In this document: positions 17,310 to 26,935 of the stretch, one piece after another
Layout of the letters: every line of letters starts with the position of its first letter
Numbering within the stretch: position 1 is the stretch's first letter
Origin: Lachnospiraceae bacterium
GTDB lineage: Bacteria; Bacillota; Clostridia; Lachnospirales; Lachnospiraceae
Direction: 5' to 3'
NCBI GenBank assembly: GCA_015056885.1
Contig: SVFL01000019.1
Span: forward strand, 1-52,216
DNA length: 52,216 bases
Made by a program: the position numbers and the translations under genes
The notes under the pieces: generated by a model
What the model was told of the DNA's origin: nothing
Seen by the model: only the letters and a program-made list of their open reading frames with translations
Database searches by the model: none

Positions 17310-20300
17310 TTAGGAAATCAGCACCCAGGAATCAAACCATTTCAGATACTTTTCTACATAAGCACTGTCCACGGGTTGACCTGAAATTACCGGATAGAAC
17401 AAAATAAACAGTATAAACACGGCACATCCATAACTTATCAATAATGTCATAAACTGCTTCTTGGACATATTATTTTTCATCTGTAGCAAACTGTATGCAA
17501 TCATCAGTACCACAAAAGGAACGCTCGGGAAGTAATGGTAAATAAAGGTGATGCGGGATACAAACATCCAAGGCAGGTACTGTGCCATATACGCCACCAA
17601 TAAAAACCCTGCCGTAGTATCCTTTTTGGCAATGAAACGGTATACCATATATACAGCTGCCGGTATACCCACCCACCAGACAAGGGGGTTACCGAAGGCA
17701 CTGATACCTTCGCGAAGTCCATTTTCCAACTCACCGGAGTAATACCAGATAGGACTCTTCATCAAAGGCCACTCATACCATGGCGTCGCAAAATAATGAG
17801 TCGCATTCAAATCGCTGTGATAGCCGAATATGTAAAGCTGATTGTCCCACATACGCTGCAGTAATCCGCTGTCCGGATTATTATATGACCTAAAAGGCAG
17901 GTACGATAAAATATAAATGCATACCGGTACTGCCACAAAAAATATCATACAAAAACCTATCGTCTTGTAAACATGAGACAGCTCAATCTGTTTTTTGCAG
18001 TACCGAACATAAAGTCCGACAAAGAACACCAGGGCCAGACCAATACCCGCGTACACACCCGTCCATTTGCTGGCTATACCCATACCCATAGCCACACCAC
18101 AGGCTCCCAAAAACAAATATCCTTTCTTTGGCTCTTTCTCCACATTAGTCGTCAAATAGCGATACATCATGTAGTACATCAAAATAACAAAAAAGGTAAT
18201 ATATACATCAATTGTAGCAATTCTGGACTGCGTAAAATGCATAAAATCAAAGGCAAATGCCAGACATGCCACCGCTGAAATCGGAGTATGTCCGGTTATT
18301 CTTTTGGCAAAAAGATAGAGGATGGGAAGCATCAGAATGCCAAATACCGTTCCCACTATACGCCATCCGAAAGGATTCATACCAAAAAGTTTAATTCCCA
18401 AAGAAATAAACACTTTGCCGAGAGGCGGATGAGTGGTCTCGTAGGTATCCAATTCATTTACAAACTCATAAGCCGTACGACCATGATATATTTCATCAAA
18501 AATCATACTATTACGAAAGCTGCTTCTCTCGGGGTGCATCTCCTGCTCATCAAAAAGAGCTGCGTATTCTGCGGCATTCTCGGGCACTATGACAGTTCCT
18601 GCTTCATCCATAAACACAAATTCAATCAGTTTCGCATTTATATCCTTTAACCGGAATCTAAGAGTGATTATCACATTGCTGTCAACCTTACCATCCGCAC
18701 CGGCACTTATACCTTCGATAGTAGACATCGGAAGTGACACTTCCTGCCAGGTAAAAACACTACCCAACAATGTTTCACCGCAGTCATACTCCACCAGACC
18801 GTTATCAACCGTGAAAGCAAAATGTCTGTCTTGCCAAGGTGCAATGTAATAAGAAAGTCGGTTGGGAACATTGCCCTGTCGGAAGGTAAAGGTCAGCACA
18901 TCATCCGTCTCCAAAGAATAAAAGGTCTCCGGAGCCTCATGATCACCCAAATCATATAGTGCAAACCCGCTGTAGAGTACCACAATCATCAATAGTGCAA
19001 CATAATCCGCCTTCTTCATGGTAGAATCTTTTCCAAACGCAGCAAGCGGTTTGAACTCAAATTTTTTTTGTTCTTCTTCAGCTGCCACCGTAGACGTTTT
19101 TGCTGTTTTTAAGGTGTAATAGAAGTAAACCGTACCCCACACCATACCTATAGAAACTACGAACATCACAATAGAATCTGCATTGTAAGCATATGGGTCA
19201 TAGAAATAAAGCACATGTGCTGCATTCAAAAAACTAAGCACGGAAAAAATACTGTAGCTTCGATAATAAGCAGGCTTATTGCTCACAATATAGGCAAACA
19301 ACAGGCACAACATTGCCGGGTAGATATATCTTTCATGCATACGCACGGAGAATGTAAACATCGTAATGATAGAAAAAGCACACAAAAGAGGATATTTTTC
19401 TACCCGTTCTCCCCATTTTTTACTCAAAAACAAACAGAAGAACACTATACTCAATATCACAAGCATTCCCCATACTTTCAAGGAAATCCCCAAAAGCTTG
19501 GTATTTTGATCTGCCCAGTTTAAGCCCAACATACTGTAAAAATTATAAGCATTAACACTTGCGTAAGGATAGGAGCCCAAGGTATCCGAATATTGCGCAA
19601 TAATGGTAGAAAGGCCAAAAGGAACACACACCAGCACCATTCCCGCCAGCACAGATATACCCTGCGCAAAATTCTTCAATAGTTTTTTTACCGTAAATTC
19701 TTTATAAAATACCTCATCAAGAATACCTGCAATCAACACCGGTGTAAAAATCAACATCTGCGGCTTAATGAGAATTCCAATACCAAAAAACAAATATGCC
19801 CTAAAAAGCTTTTTCTTCATCAATGCCAGGCATACCACAAATAAAAGCATTGTAAATACAGAATCCACCTGTCCCCAGATGACAGAATTCAACAAAATAA
19901 CCGGATTAAATAAGTAAGTACATGTCAGCAGCAATGCTCTGGATTTCGTGACGTATTTCTGTCCTTCTTTCCAAAGAATCCAACCACAAACCATATCACA
20001 AATCAGGGAAGGCATTTTCAGAAGTAAAATATGCGCCCCTGACAGAAATTTCAATTTTAAAAGGGAAGAAATCGCTCCAACAGGCCACAAAAGATAAATG
20101 TAACCGGGTGGATAATCAGTAAAATGGTCCGGAGAATAGAACGCAGCCGGTCCTTCCTCAAATATGCGTGCAGCCCAACTGCCAAAACATGTCATATCCG
20201 TTTCATGACCGGGCATCAAAACTGCCAACACAATACGCAACACCAAGGCCGCTCCGAAAATGAACGCAATATACTTATCAAAGGACTTAACATCTCTTTG

Positions 20301-20357
20301 ATAGCACAATAAAAACAATACAATTGCAAATATAACCGCTCCAAACAGCAATGCCAT
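17310..20357 (-). CDS. Double GT-C glycosyltransferase, C-terminal half like protein O-mannosyltransferase (PMT)
   Basis: 1015 residues of a polytopic membrane enzyme. The first half (about 1-420) has ten or so hydrophobic segments and GT-C features: an early acidic pair in 'GHETDMTCFGSWAARIF' and 'DYPPGYIYLLWPVG'. A short cytoplasmic linker, 'AAEEEQKKFEFKPL', leads to a second half (about 450-1015) that matches the PMT/GT39 plan: an extracytoplasmic beta region about 490-600, then 'IFDEIYHGRTAYEF' with the DE pair, 'ETTHPPLGKVF' and 'YLFAKRITG'. Such enzymes move sugar from a polyprenyl-phosphate carrier to proteins or glycans outside the cell. The fusion of two GT-C units in one chain is unusual. 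Convergent with the GH5 gene. Confidence 0.83.
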   Translation of the reverse strand: MALLFGAVIFAIVLFLLCYQRDVKSFDKYIAFIFGAALVLRIVLAVLMPGHETDMTCFGSWAARIFEEGPAAFYSPDHFTDYPPGYIYLLWPVGAISSLLKLKFLSGAHILLLKMPSLICDMVCGWILWKEGQKYVTKSRALLLTCTYLFNPVILLNSVIWGQVDSVFTMLLFVVCLALMKKKLFRAYLFFGIGILIKPQMLIFTPVLIAGILDEVFYKEFTVKKLLKNFAQGISVLAGMVLVCVPFGLSTIIAQYSDTLGSYPYASVNAYNFYSMLGLNWADQNTKLLGISLKVWGMLVILSIVFFCLFLSKKWGERVEKYPLLCAFSIITMFTFSVRMHERYIYPAMLCLLFAYIVSNKPAYYRSYSIFSVLSFLNAAHVLYFYDPYAYNADSIVMFVVSIGMVWGTVYFYYTLKTAKTSTVAAEEEQKKFEFKPLAAFGKDSTMKKADYVALLMIVVLYSGFALYDLGDHEAPETFYSLETDDVLTFTFRQGNVPNRLSYYIAPWQDRHFAFTVDNGLVEYDCGETLLGSVFTWQEVSLPMSTIEGISAGADGKVDSNVIITLRFRLKDINAKLIEFVFMDEAGTVIVPENAAEYAALFDEQEMHPERSSFRNSMIFDEIYHGRTAYEFVNELDTYETTHPPLGKVFISLGIKLFGMNPFGWRIVGTVFGILMLPILYLFAKRITGHTPISAVACLAFAFDFMHFTQSRIATIDVYITFFVILMYYMMYRYLTTNVEKEPKKGYLFLGACGVAMGMGIASKWTGVYAGIGLALVFFVGLYVRYCKKQIELSHVYKTIGFCMIFFVAVPVCIYILSYLPFRSYNNPDSGLLQRMWDNQLYIFGYHSDLNATHYFATPWYEWPLMKSPIWYYSGELENGLREGISAFGNPLVWWVGIPAAVYMVYRFIAKKDTTAGFLLVAYMAQYLPWMFVSRITFIYHYFPSVPFVVLMIAYSLLQMKNNMSKKQFMTLLISYGCAVFILFILFYPVISGQPVDSAYVEKYLKWFDSWVLIS

Positions 20358-20401
20358 AGGAACCTCCTACAATACAAATGATTATAAAATCAGTATAACA
20401 T

Positions 20402-20441
20402 AAAAGCCCCCAAAAGTCAGGTTCTTCTGACTCTTGGGGGC
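20402..20441 (-). terminator. Intrinsic terminator after the pectate lyase gene
   Basis: GCCCCCAAAAGTCAG (20406-20420) and CTGACTCTTGGGGGC (20427-20441) form a long stem with a six-base loop. On the minus strand TTTT follows. It lies 50 bases beyond the pectate lyase stop and before the GT-C gene's start. Confidence 0.88.
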
Positions 20442-20490
20442 AAATTCACGTCTTAGTTCTATACTTTTTCTGAATTCCGATATCCGCTAA

Positions 20491-23400
20491 TTACAGAGCA
20501 CCTGCAAGATCAGCGACAACAGAAGCTACATCAGAGGTATGAAGAACATAGTCGTTAGCAGGAATGTATGACAAGGAGGAGTCTAACTCAAAGCTTGCAT
20601 ACTTGTTATTGCTGGAAACCTTCTGGCTCTTGCTGGATACGATAGTTCCATCCTGATCGCCCTTGCAATTGGTAAAGGTATCTTTGTAACTCTTAATAGC
20701 ACCGGACTTAATAGTCATGGGGTTCTTAGAGCTTACAAATACATTGTACTCAGAGAAGATGTATCCATTTGCTCTGGGGTTCATGCAGTAGCTGGTCTGG
20801 CCGTCAAACACGTTGTTGTACATATGTACGTTTGCCTGACGAAGCAAAGGACCTCTGGACTCACAGTTCTTCCAATAATTGTGATGATAAGTAATGTGGT
20901 ACTGAAGGTTGCTGTCAGATGCACCTACCAGATTGGTCTTGTGGTAACCCTCGTAATAGCAGTAGCTATTGGTAAAGTACAAACCACGCTTAAAGTCACA
21001 TGCGCCATCACCACCGGACTTATCAGACTCAGCAGGATTAGAAATCTTGGGCGCATAGAAGGAACAGTGATGGATCCAACATCTCTCAACAGGAGCAGTC
21101 AATGAAGAACCGGTCTGTACACCTTCCATACCGATACAGTCTTCAGGTACATTTCTAAAGTTAATATTTCTTACTTCAAAGCTCTTACCAAAGTCAGGTG
21201 CTGCACTCTCTGCCATAAAGTGGATACCCCATCCGTTGATGGTTGCTCCGGAGCCAATACCCTCAATGGTAACATCCTTACCGGACTTCATTCTAGCCAT
21301 GTAACCGTTATCACCTACAGAACCACCGAAATCAACGGAGTCATAAGCAGTTACGCCATCGGGAGCCGTTACATTACCAATAATTCTGATTACAAGAGGT
21401 GTTCCATCCTCTGCAAGCTTCTGGATAATACCTGCATTTTTGTTAGCCTTACCACCCTTGGTGGTTTTGCCGCCACCGATGTCCATACCTGCAGAGTTCA
21501 AGATGTGACCAATACCGGTTACAGTTGTACCATCCTTAGAGGTTACGGATACGGTGTTCTTGTTGCTGTTTGTTACATAAAGAACCTTTGCATTGCTCTT
21601 CAAAGTACCATCCTGATTGTATGCACCAACACCCTTGGTGTAATTGAAATGTGCATAACCGGAACGATCCTGTGCTGCTACTTCTACGCCGGTTCTGGTA
21701 ATGGTACCCTTGCTGGTCTTAATTGCAACAGAATAGCTACCAGCCTTCAGACCGGGGATATCGATGCGAACCTTGCTGTTCTCATCTCTTACCAGATATT
21801 CAAAATCTTCGCCTGTCAGGGAACCACTGGTAGGTCCACTGTAGGTTACTGCGGATACGTTAGAGTCACTAACACCGGAAAGCTCTACATACAAAGTCTC
21901 ATTCCATCCACCAATGCTGCTGATAGTTACGCCGGAAGGATCATTGGTAGGCTTGATTGTAGGTGCAGTTGTAGGTGCAGTTGTAGGTGCTACAGTAGGT
22001 GCCACGGTGGGTGCCACAGTAGGTGCTACGGTAGGTGCCACAGTAGGTGCAGTTGTAGGTGCTACAGTGGGTGCCACAGAACCGCCCTCTGTGCTTACTG
22101 CGATGTAATACAGATTTGCAGTATCTGCTTTAGTAATGGTATGAGAACCTGCAGAAATATCCATGGTCAAAACACCATCACTCAAGGTCTTCTTGGAACC
22201 ATCAACCTTAACATTCTTACTATTGCTGCTGTTAAATACCAATACCAGCTCTGCATCAGATGCGATGGTAAAGGAAACCTTAGTAGCAGACTCCATCTTC
22301 AGGCACTGCTTCAAAGTCATGCCGTTATAAGTTACAGTACCCTTACTGGTGGAAAGATTACCTGTGATATCAAAGAAGTCACTGGTATTTCCATTTTCTG
22401 TAAAGTTATGTACATAGCTCTCAGAAGCAACAGGTGCCTGGGTAGGTGCTACAGTAGGTGCTACGGTAGGTGCCACGGTAGGTGCTACAGTAGGTGCCAC
22501 GGTAGGAGCTACAGTGGGTGCCACGGTAGGTGCTACAGTAGGTGCTACGGTAGGTGCCACAGTAGGTGCTACGGTAGGTGCTACGGTAGGTGCCACAGTA
22601 GGCTCTACAGTAGTGGTGGTATATACTTCCCATTTAAAGGTATAATCAACCTTATCATCCTTGCTCAAACATAACTGCAAGTAATACTGATACTCGCCCA
22701 ATGCCACGTCAGTCAGTTCAAATGCATCCTGAGGATTAGAATTCTGAACATAACCATTTGTTCCATTATATCCTACAAAGAATGCAGTATCACCACTGAA
22801 CTTAATCATAGTAACTGCAGAAGGATCTACATCACCAAGCAACTCAGATCTGCTGATATCCTTAGCTGCCCACCAGTTTGAACCATTGATGGTTACAGAA
22901 CCGGTATGTGCTACGCCGGATACAGGCGCCTGAGTAGGTGCTACAGTAGGTGCCACAGTAGGCTCTACGGTAGGTGCTACACTACCCTCTACGTTAACTG
23001 CGATATAATACAGGTTTGCAGTATCTGCCTTAGTAATGGTATGAGAACCTGCGGAGATATCCATGGTCAAAACGCCATCGCTCAAGGTCTTCTTGGTACC
23101 ATCAACCTTAACATTCTTACTATTGCTGCTGTTGAATACCAATACCAGCTCTGCATCAGATGCGGTGGTAAAGGAAACCTTAGTAGCAGACTCCATCTTC
23201 AGGCACTGTTTCAAAGTCATGCCTTCGTAAGTTACAGTTCCTTTGCTGGTGGAAAGATTACCTGTGATATCAAAGAAGTCACTGGTATTTCCATTTTCTG
23301 TAAAGTTATGTACATAGCTATCAGAAGCAACAGGTGCCTTGGTAGGTGCTACGGTAGGTGCTACGGTAGGTGCCACGGTGGGTGCTACAGTAGGTGCTAC

Positions 23401-25089
23401 GGTAGGTGCCACAGTAGGCGCTACAGTAGGTGCCTCAGTAGGTGCAGCGGTAGGAACAGGGCTTCCGGAGGATACAATTGTAACCTTGGAGTAAGCAACT
23501 GCGCCATTGTAACCGCCAATAGATTTCACAGAAGAGCTATAGGAATTCAGAGCGCTCTTCAGTGCGGAAATTACGCCATAGTTGGTGTCTTCTACGGAAT
23601 CATTGAAATCCCACTCAAAGTCACCGCCGTTTACACGGCCTGCATACTTCTCAACAGTTGCCTTTGCATCCTGAGGAGACTGTACGCTGTAATCATACAT
23701 ATCAGATGCTGTATCAAAGTTGTTGTAACCTGCGCTACCGGAAGATGCCTTAACGGAAGAAGGAACCTTCTCGTTTCTGGAAGTTGCAACATAAGCATCA
23801 AAGTCAGAACTGTTTTCCTGATAGGATACAAAAGACGTAGCACCAACGATGTAGTTGTTGTATGCCTTAATCATGCCGCAGGCTTCACCAGAGAATGTAC
23901 CCTCGCCCATAGCATCAGTACCCTGCTTGGAAATCATCATAGGATACTTACAATTTCTAAAATAGTTAGCCTCTGCAAAGATATCGGAATTAGTAGTAGA
24001 ACCAATACCATACTTAGAGTTGCCATCATAGTAGTTGTTGTAAACATGAACGGTTGCTACACGTACGCGGGGATGACGTGAATCAGAGTGGTCGTACCAG
24101 TTGTGGTGATAGGTAATGTAATTGGAAGTATCACTGGCATTTGCACCCTGCAAATTACATTTTCCGCTATCCCAGAAGTGATTGTAGGAATGAGTAACGT
24201 ATGTGGACTTCTTGGTATCAAGAGCACCGTCACCCTTTGCCTGGTCAGCATCACCGCCTGCATGTCCATAGAACAGGTCACAGTTGTGAACCCATACATG
24301 GTCATTCTTCTGCTGCAAACCAATATTGTCACCCTCAGAACTGTCAACGTTCATAACGCCAATGTTTCTGATTTCTACGTTAGAACTGTTCTTCAGACGG
24401 ATACCCCAGCCATTAGCTGTTGCATCTTCACCAATACCTTCGATGGTCAGACCTGCGTCATTACCACCGTTATCAATTAACAGATCGCCCTTATCTGCGC
24501 CGGAGAAGTCAGTAACTTCGCCAACGATACGAATTGCCAAAGGATAATTGCCATCCGCAAAGCTTTCAATCTCAGATACAAGAGAATTTTTGGTGCTCTC
24601 TGTGATGTAAACAACTTTAGCGTTGCTCTTCAGAGTACCGTTCTCATTGTAAGCACCTGATGAAGTTCCGTTAACCCATCCGAAACCATCTCTCTCATGA
24701 GCCTTAACACTCAGAGTAGATGTCTTTGCTCCAACTACGGAGCCATCGCTCATTACAGCACCAACTACCATTACATAGTTGCCTGCAGACAAACCAACCG
24801 CGTCTGCTCTCCAACAATCGGAGTACTGTCTAATCAATTCCTTGTCAAGTTGCTTAAATGCGCTGTCTGATTCAGATGCGCCTTTTACATATGCAACGTA
24901 ACCCTTTGCCCCACTCACGGGTTGCCATTCAACATATGCAGATTCCAGCCAGCCGCTTGCTTCTGTGATTGTCATAGAAGAAGCTGCGCTTACTGTTTCA
25001 CCGACTACCGGTGAAAGTACTGATGCTGTCATTGCTGCTACAAGCAAATAAGACATCAGCTTTCGAGTTTTACGAAATAATGCTTTCAT
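20491..25089 (-). CDS. Giant secreted two-domain pectate lyase (PL1 + PL1) with repeat linkers
   Basis: 1532 residues, exported by a signal peptide ending near 'VSAASS' (about 37). Order: fibronectin-like region 38-130; first PL1 lyase about 130-540; Pro-Thr-Val-Ala linker 544-585; module A 586-702; short linker; a carbohydrate-binding-like domain about 722-825 ('GSNWWAAKDISRSELLGD'); linker of about 14 PTVA units 826-885; module B 885-1002, nearly identical to A; third linker to 1048; fibronectin-like region to about 1147; second PL1 lyase to the end. The lyases keep the 'VWVHNCDL'/'CWIHHCSF' motifs, Asp-rich calcium sites ('KGDGALDTK', 'GGDGACDFKRG') and arginines in 'RHPRVRVA' and 'SRGPLLRQA'. 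They cleave polygalacturonate by beta-elimination. RBS GGAGG is five bases before ATG. Confidence 0.93.
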   Translation of the reverse strand: MKALFRKTRKLMSYLLVAAMTASVLSPVVGETVSAASSMTITEASGWLESAYVEWQPVSGAKGYVAYVKGASESDSAFKQLDKELIRQYSDCWRADAVGLSAGNYVMVVGAVMSDGSVVGAKTSTLSVKAHERDGFGWVNGTSSGAYNENGTLKSNAKVVYITESTKNSLVSEIESFADGNYPLAIRIVGEVTDFSGADKGDLLIDNGGNDAGLTIEGIGEDATANGWGIRLKNSSNVEIRNIGVMNVDSSEGDNIGLQQKNDHVWVHNCDLFYGHAGGDADQAKGDGALDTKKSTYVTHSYNHFWDSGKCNLQGANASDTSNYITYHHNWYDHSDSRHPRVRVATVHVYNNYYDGNSKYGIGSTTNSDIFAEANYFRNCKYPMMISKQGTDAMGEGTFSGEACGMIKAYNNYIVGATSFVSYQENSSDFDAYVATSRNEKVPSSVKASSGSAGYNNFDTASDMYDYSVQSPQDAKATVEKYAGRVNGGDFEWDFNDSVEDTNYGVISALKSALNSYSSSVKSIGGYNGAVAYSKVTIVSSGSPVPTAAPTEAPTVAPTVAPTVAPTVAPTVAPTVAPTVAPTKAPVASDSYVHNFTENGNTSDFFDITGNLSTSKGTVTYEGMTLKQCLKMESATKVSFTTASDAELVLVFNSSNSKNVKVDGTKKTLSDGVLTMDISAGSHTITKADTANLYYIAVNVEGSVAPTVEPTVAPTVAPTQAPVSGVAHTGSVTINGSNWWAAKDISRSELLGDVDPSAVTMIKFSGDTAFFVGYNGTNGYVQNSNPQDAFELTDVALGEYQYYLQLCLSKDDKVDYTFKWEVYTTTTVEPTVAPTVAPTVAPTVAPTVAPTVAPTVAPTVAPTVAPTVAPTVAPTVAPTVAPTQAPVASESYVHNFTENGNTSDFFDITGNLSTSKGTVTYNGMTLKQCLKMESATKVSFTIASDAELVLVFNSSNSKNVKVDGSKKTLSDGVLTMDISAGSHTITKADTANLYYIAVSTEGGSVAPTVAPTTAPTVAPTVAPTVAPTVAPTVAPTTAPTTAPTIKPTNDPSGVTISSIGGWNETLYVELSGVSDSNVSAVTYSGPTSGSLTGEDFEYLVRDENSKVRIDIPGLKAGSYSVAIKTSKGTITRTGVEVAAQDRSGYAHFNYTKGVGAYNQDGTLKSNAKVLYVTNSNKNTVSVTSKDGTTVTGIGHILNSAGMDIGGGKTTKGGKANKNAGIIQKLAEDGTPLVIRIIGNVTAPDGVTAYDSVDFGGSVGDNGYMARMKSGKDVTIEGIGSGATINGWGIHFMAESAAPDFGKSFEVRNINFRNVPEDCIGMEGVQTGSSLTAPVERCWIHHCSFYAPKISNPAESDKSGGDGACDFKRGLYFTNSYCYYEGYHKTNLVGASDSNLQYHITYHHNYWKNCESRGPLLRQANVHMYNNVFDGQTSYCMNPRANGYIFSEYNVFVSSKNPMTIKSGAIKSYKDTFTNCKGDQDGTIVSSKSQKVSSNNKYASFELDSSLSYIPANDYVLHTSDVASVVADLAGAL
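21946..23460. repeat. Three blocks of 12-bp coding repeats (PTVA linkers)
   Basis: Blocks at about 21946-22075, 22437-22613 and 23335-23450 are built from 12-base units of the form GGTGCTACAGTA/GGTGCCACGGTA, each encoding Pro-Thr-Val-Ala on the minus strand. Third-position changes (ACA, ACG, GCT, GCC) vary between units, so the blocks are old enough to have drifted or are kept as protein. They are likely slippage and recombination sites. Confidence 0.92.
22085..23335. repeat. Near-identical 350-bp direct duplication inside the pectate lyase gene
   Basis: The DNA at about 22085-22435 (module B) recurs at about 22985-23335 (module A). From YVHN to YIAV the two protein copies differ at only three of 107 residues. 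Together with the flanking 12-bp repeats this forms a large direct repeat that could delete or duplicate the intervening 0.9 kb. Confidence 0.92.
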
Positions 25090-25202
25090 TTTTTCCTCCC
25101 TTTTTTCGTAAAAAATTAGTTTTTTGCCTCTTCAATACAAGCATAAGAACTTTCCTGTGAAAATTGATAGAAACAACAGAAATCACAATTCTCTTTTGTG
25201 CA

Positions 25203-25288
25203 TTTTTGCCAAATTTTAATGTCAAATCTTTAACACTTCGCCAGTATGACATAACGTCATACTTTTTGCACAAAATTCGAATGTCAAA
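25203..25288 (-). promoter_or_regulatory. Direct repeats and 8-bp palindrome upstream of the pectate lyase gene
   Basis: Two direct repeats, TTTTTGCACAAAATTCGA-ATGTCAAA (25263-25288) and TTTTTGCCAAATTTTA-ATGTCAAA (25203-25226), start 60 bases apart. Between them lies a perfect palindrome, AGTATGAC (25243-25250) and GTCATACT (25256-25263), with a five-base centre. On the minus strand each direct repeat begins TTTGACA, usable as -35 boxes. The array is 114 bases before the gene start and looks like a regulator binding region. Confidence 0.5.
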
Positions 25289-25307
25289 AATGTGATAAAG
25301 TACCAAT

Positions 25308-25412
25308 TTATTTCATGCAACGCAAAAGAGCCATTGCCGACTCAAATTCCAGTCGGTCAATGACCCTTCTCACTACTCTCCCCTCAAAAAGCAGTTCCGT
25401 TACATCGTCCAT
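25308..25412 (-). CDS. Possible 34-residue small protein
   Basis: ATG at 25412 opens a 34-codon frame, beginning MDDVTELLFEGRVVRRVIDR and ending LRCMK. A weak GGAAG lies about eight bases upstream. Composition is protein-like, with an alternating acidic and basic helix pattern. Against this, its middle lies over a terminator-like inverted repeat (25332-25362), and no homologue comes to mind. It sits between the MATE gene and the pectate lyase control region. The rest of 25413-25525 shows nothing. Confidence 0.3.
   Translation of the reverse strand: MDDVTELLFEGRVVRRVIDRLEFESAMALLRCMK
25324..25362 (-). terminator. Probable terminator after the MATE gene
   Basis: CATTGCCGACT (25332-25342) pairs with AGTCGGTCAATG (25351-25362), with one bulged base. 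On the minus strand it is followed by GGCTCTTTT. It lies about 160 bases beyond the MATE stop, so another function is possible. Confidence 0.5.
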
Positions 25413-25525
25413 CACTTACTTCCGTTGAATGTCATTCGTGATTGACAACTTTATTATATGGCGGAATACCCTGTTTCTCAATATCAAAAAGTGCATAATA
25501 AACCGATATAACGTGCATATTTCTG

Positions 25526-26880
25526 TTAAATCTTAATCTCCGTCCATTTTCCCTGCTTAAATCGTATCGATGCAAAAGTAAATCGGGAAATCTGGTCCCC
25601 CAGAACCCCCAGCCAAATACCGGCAATACCCAAACCCAAAGGATAGGCACATACATAAGACACAATGGTACGAATCAAGGATACGCTGATTGTGGCGCTG
25701 ACTGCCGTATAAAGCGTATCGCCCGCGCCGCGCAGACAACCCATATAAATCACCTGACGAATTTGGAAAATCACAGTAAAAATCATAATGTACATAATTG
25801 TTACACCAATTTCCACAATTTCCTTTTCTCTGAAAAACTTACTGTAGAGCCATCCGGCTCCCAAAAAGTACACAAGTGCAAGACCCATCGAGATACAACC
25901 GCCCAGCATCTTACAGGTCCTTCCATATTCCTTGGCAAGGTCAGGCTTACCCTGTCCAAGACTTCTGCCAATAAGTGCCACCGCCGCAGACTGCAGTCCG
26001 TCTCCAAAGGAAAATGAAAGTCCCATGATATTCATTCCCACCTGATGAGCCGCCATGGCATTGGTTCCCATATCTGCTGCCATAATAGCTGTCAACATAA
26101 ATCCCACACGCATAAGAAGCTGCTCACAAAATACACTGTATCCCACTTTTACAATGGATACAAAAGCCTCGATAGAAGGCTTGATATGATGCTTTACAAT
26201 ATAAGGAATACTGATAAACCCATTTTGATTCATAAGAGAACAAATACTCATAATACAGGAAACCACTGTACCCAGCACCGTAGCCAGCGCAGCTCCTTGA
26301 ATACCCAGCGCCGGAAATCCAAAGTGTCCACCGATGAGCAGATAGTTAAACACAATATTCACCAGATTGGAAGTCACATTGGTACGCATGGTAATCTTGG
26401 TATTACCGGCCCCTCGCTGTGCTGAATTGATACCAATCTGAATACAGTTAAAAATCAGTCCTCCCATGATAATGCTAAAATAACTCACCGCCATATCATG
26501 CGTTTCCGGTGTAGAGCCACACAGGCTGATAATAGGACTTGCCAAACTGACAATCAATGTACTAAGAATGATTGCCGCCAAGACGATGAAAACAACTGCC
26601 GTAATCAATATCCTGTTTGCATCTTCTTTCTTGTCCTGCCCTCTTCTGCGGGCTACCAAGGCAGAAAGAGACACCCCTGTAGCAATAAACAGAGACATTC
26701 CCACAAATTTGGGCTGGGTAGTCAGTCCCACTGCCGCCACTGCATCTTTTCCCGGAGAGCTCACCATATAAGAGTCCACCAAACCTGCAAATGCCACAAA
26801 AAAGACTCCACAATGGCAGGCCACGCCATATTGACGGAGTCTTTTACAATGTTCTTGTCATAAGCTAAAAACTTCTTCAA
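25526..26880 (-). pseudogene. MATE family efflux transporter, frameshifted near the N-terminus
   Basis: The long frame (25526-26824, 432 residues) is a MATE transporter with about twelve membrane segments; 'AFAGLVDSYMV' and 'RGAGNTKITMRTN' are typical. Its first residues 'ACHCGV' make no sense for the family. In another frame from TTG at 26880 the sequence reads LKKFLAYDKNIVKDSVNMAW then PAIVESF, a normal MATE start with a GGAGG ribosome site. The frames join if the run of six A at 26798-26803 (six T in the gene) held seven. So the gene is a single-base frameshift mutant, a sequencing error, or uses slippage at the run. An in-frame stop follows within 15 codons in the upstream frame. Confidence 0.8.
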
Positions 26881-26935
26881 CCTTCAAACCTCCAAACAAT
26901 CATCCTGTTCCCAGTTAAATTCATGACGCTCTCCG

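Noticed and set aside
21946..23460. CRISPR-like look of regularly repeated short units
   Set aside because: 12-bp units have no spacers, stay in frame and encode protein linkers.
21220..24081. Plus-strand Cys/Arg/Gly-rich frames opposite the pectate lyase
   Set aside because: They are the reverse reading of the PTVA repeat and lyase codons, giving artificial 'GRCYSRCHG' repeats.
26790..26824. Programmed frameshifting in the MATE gene as the main explanation
   Set aside because: The T run could slip, but I see no stimulatory structure or upstream Shine-Dalgarno-like signal nearby, and MATE genes are not known to need it; kept only as an option.
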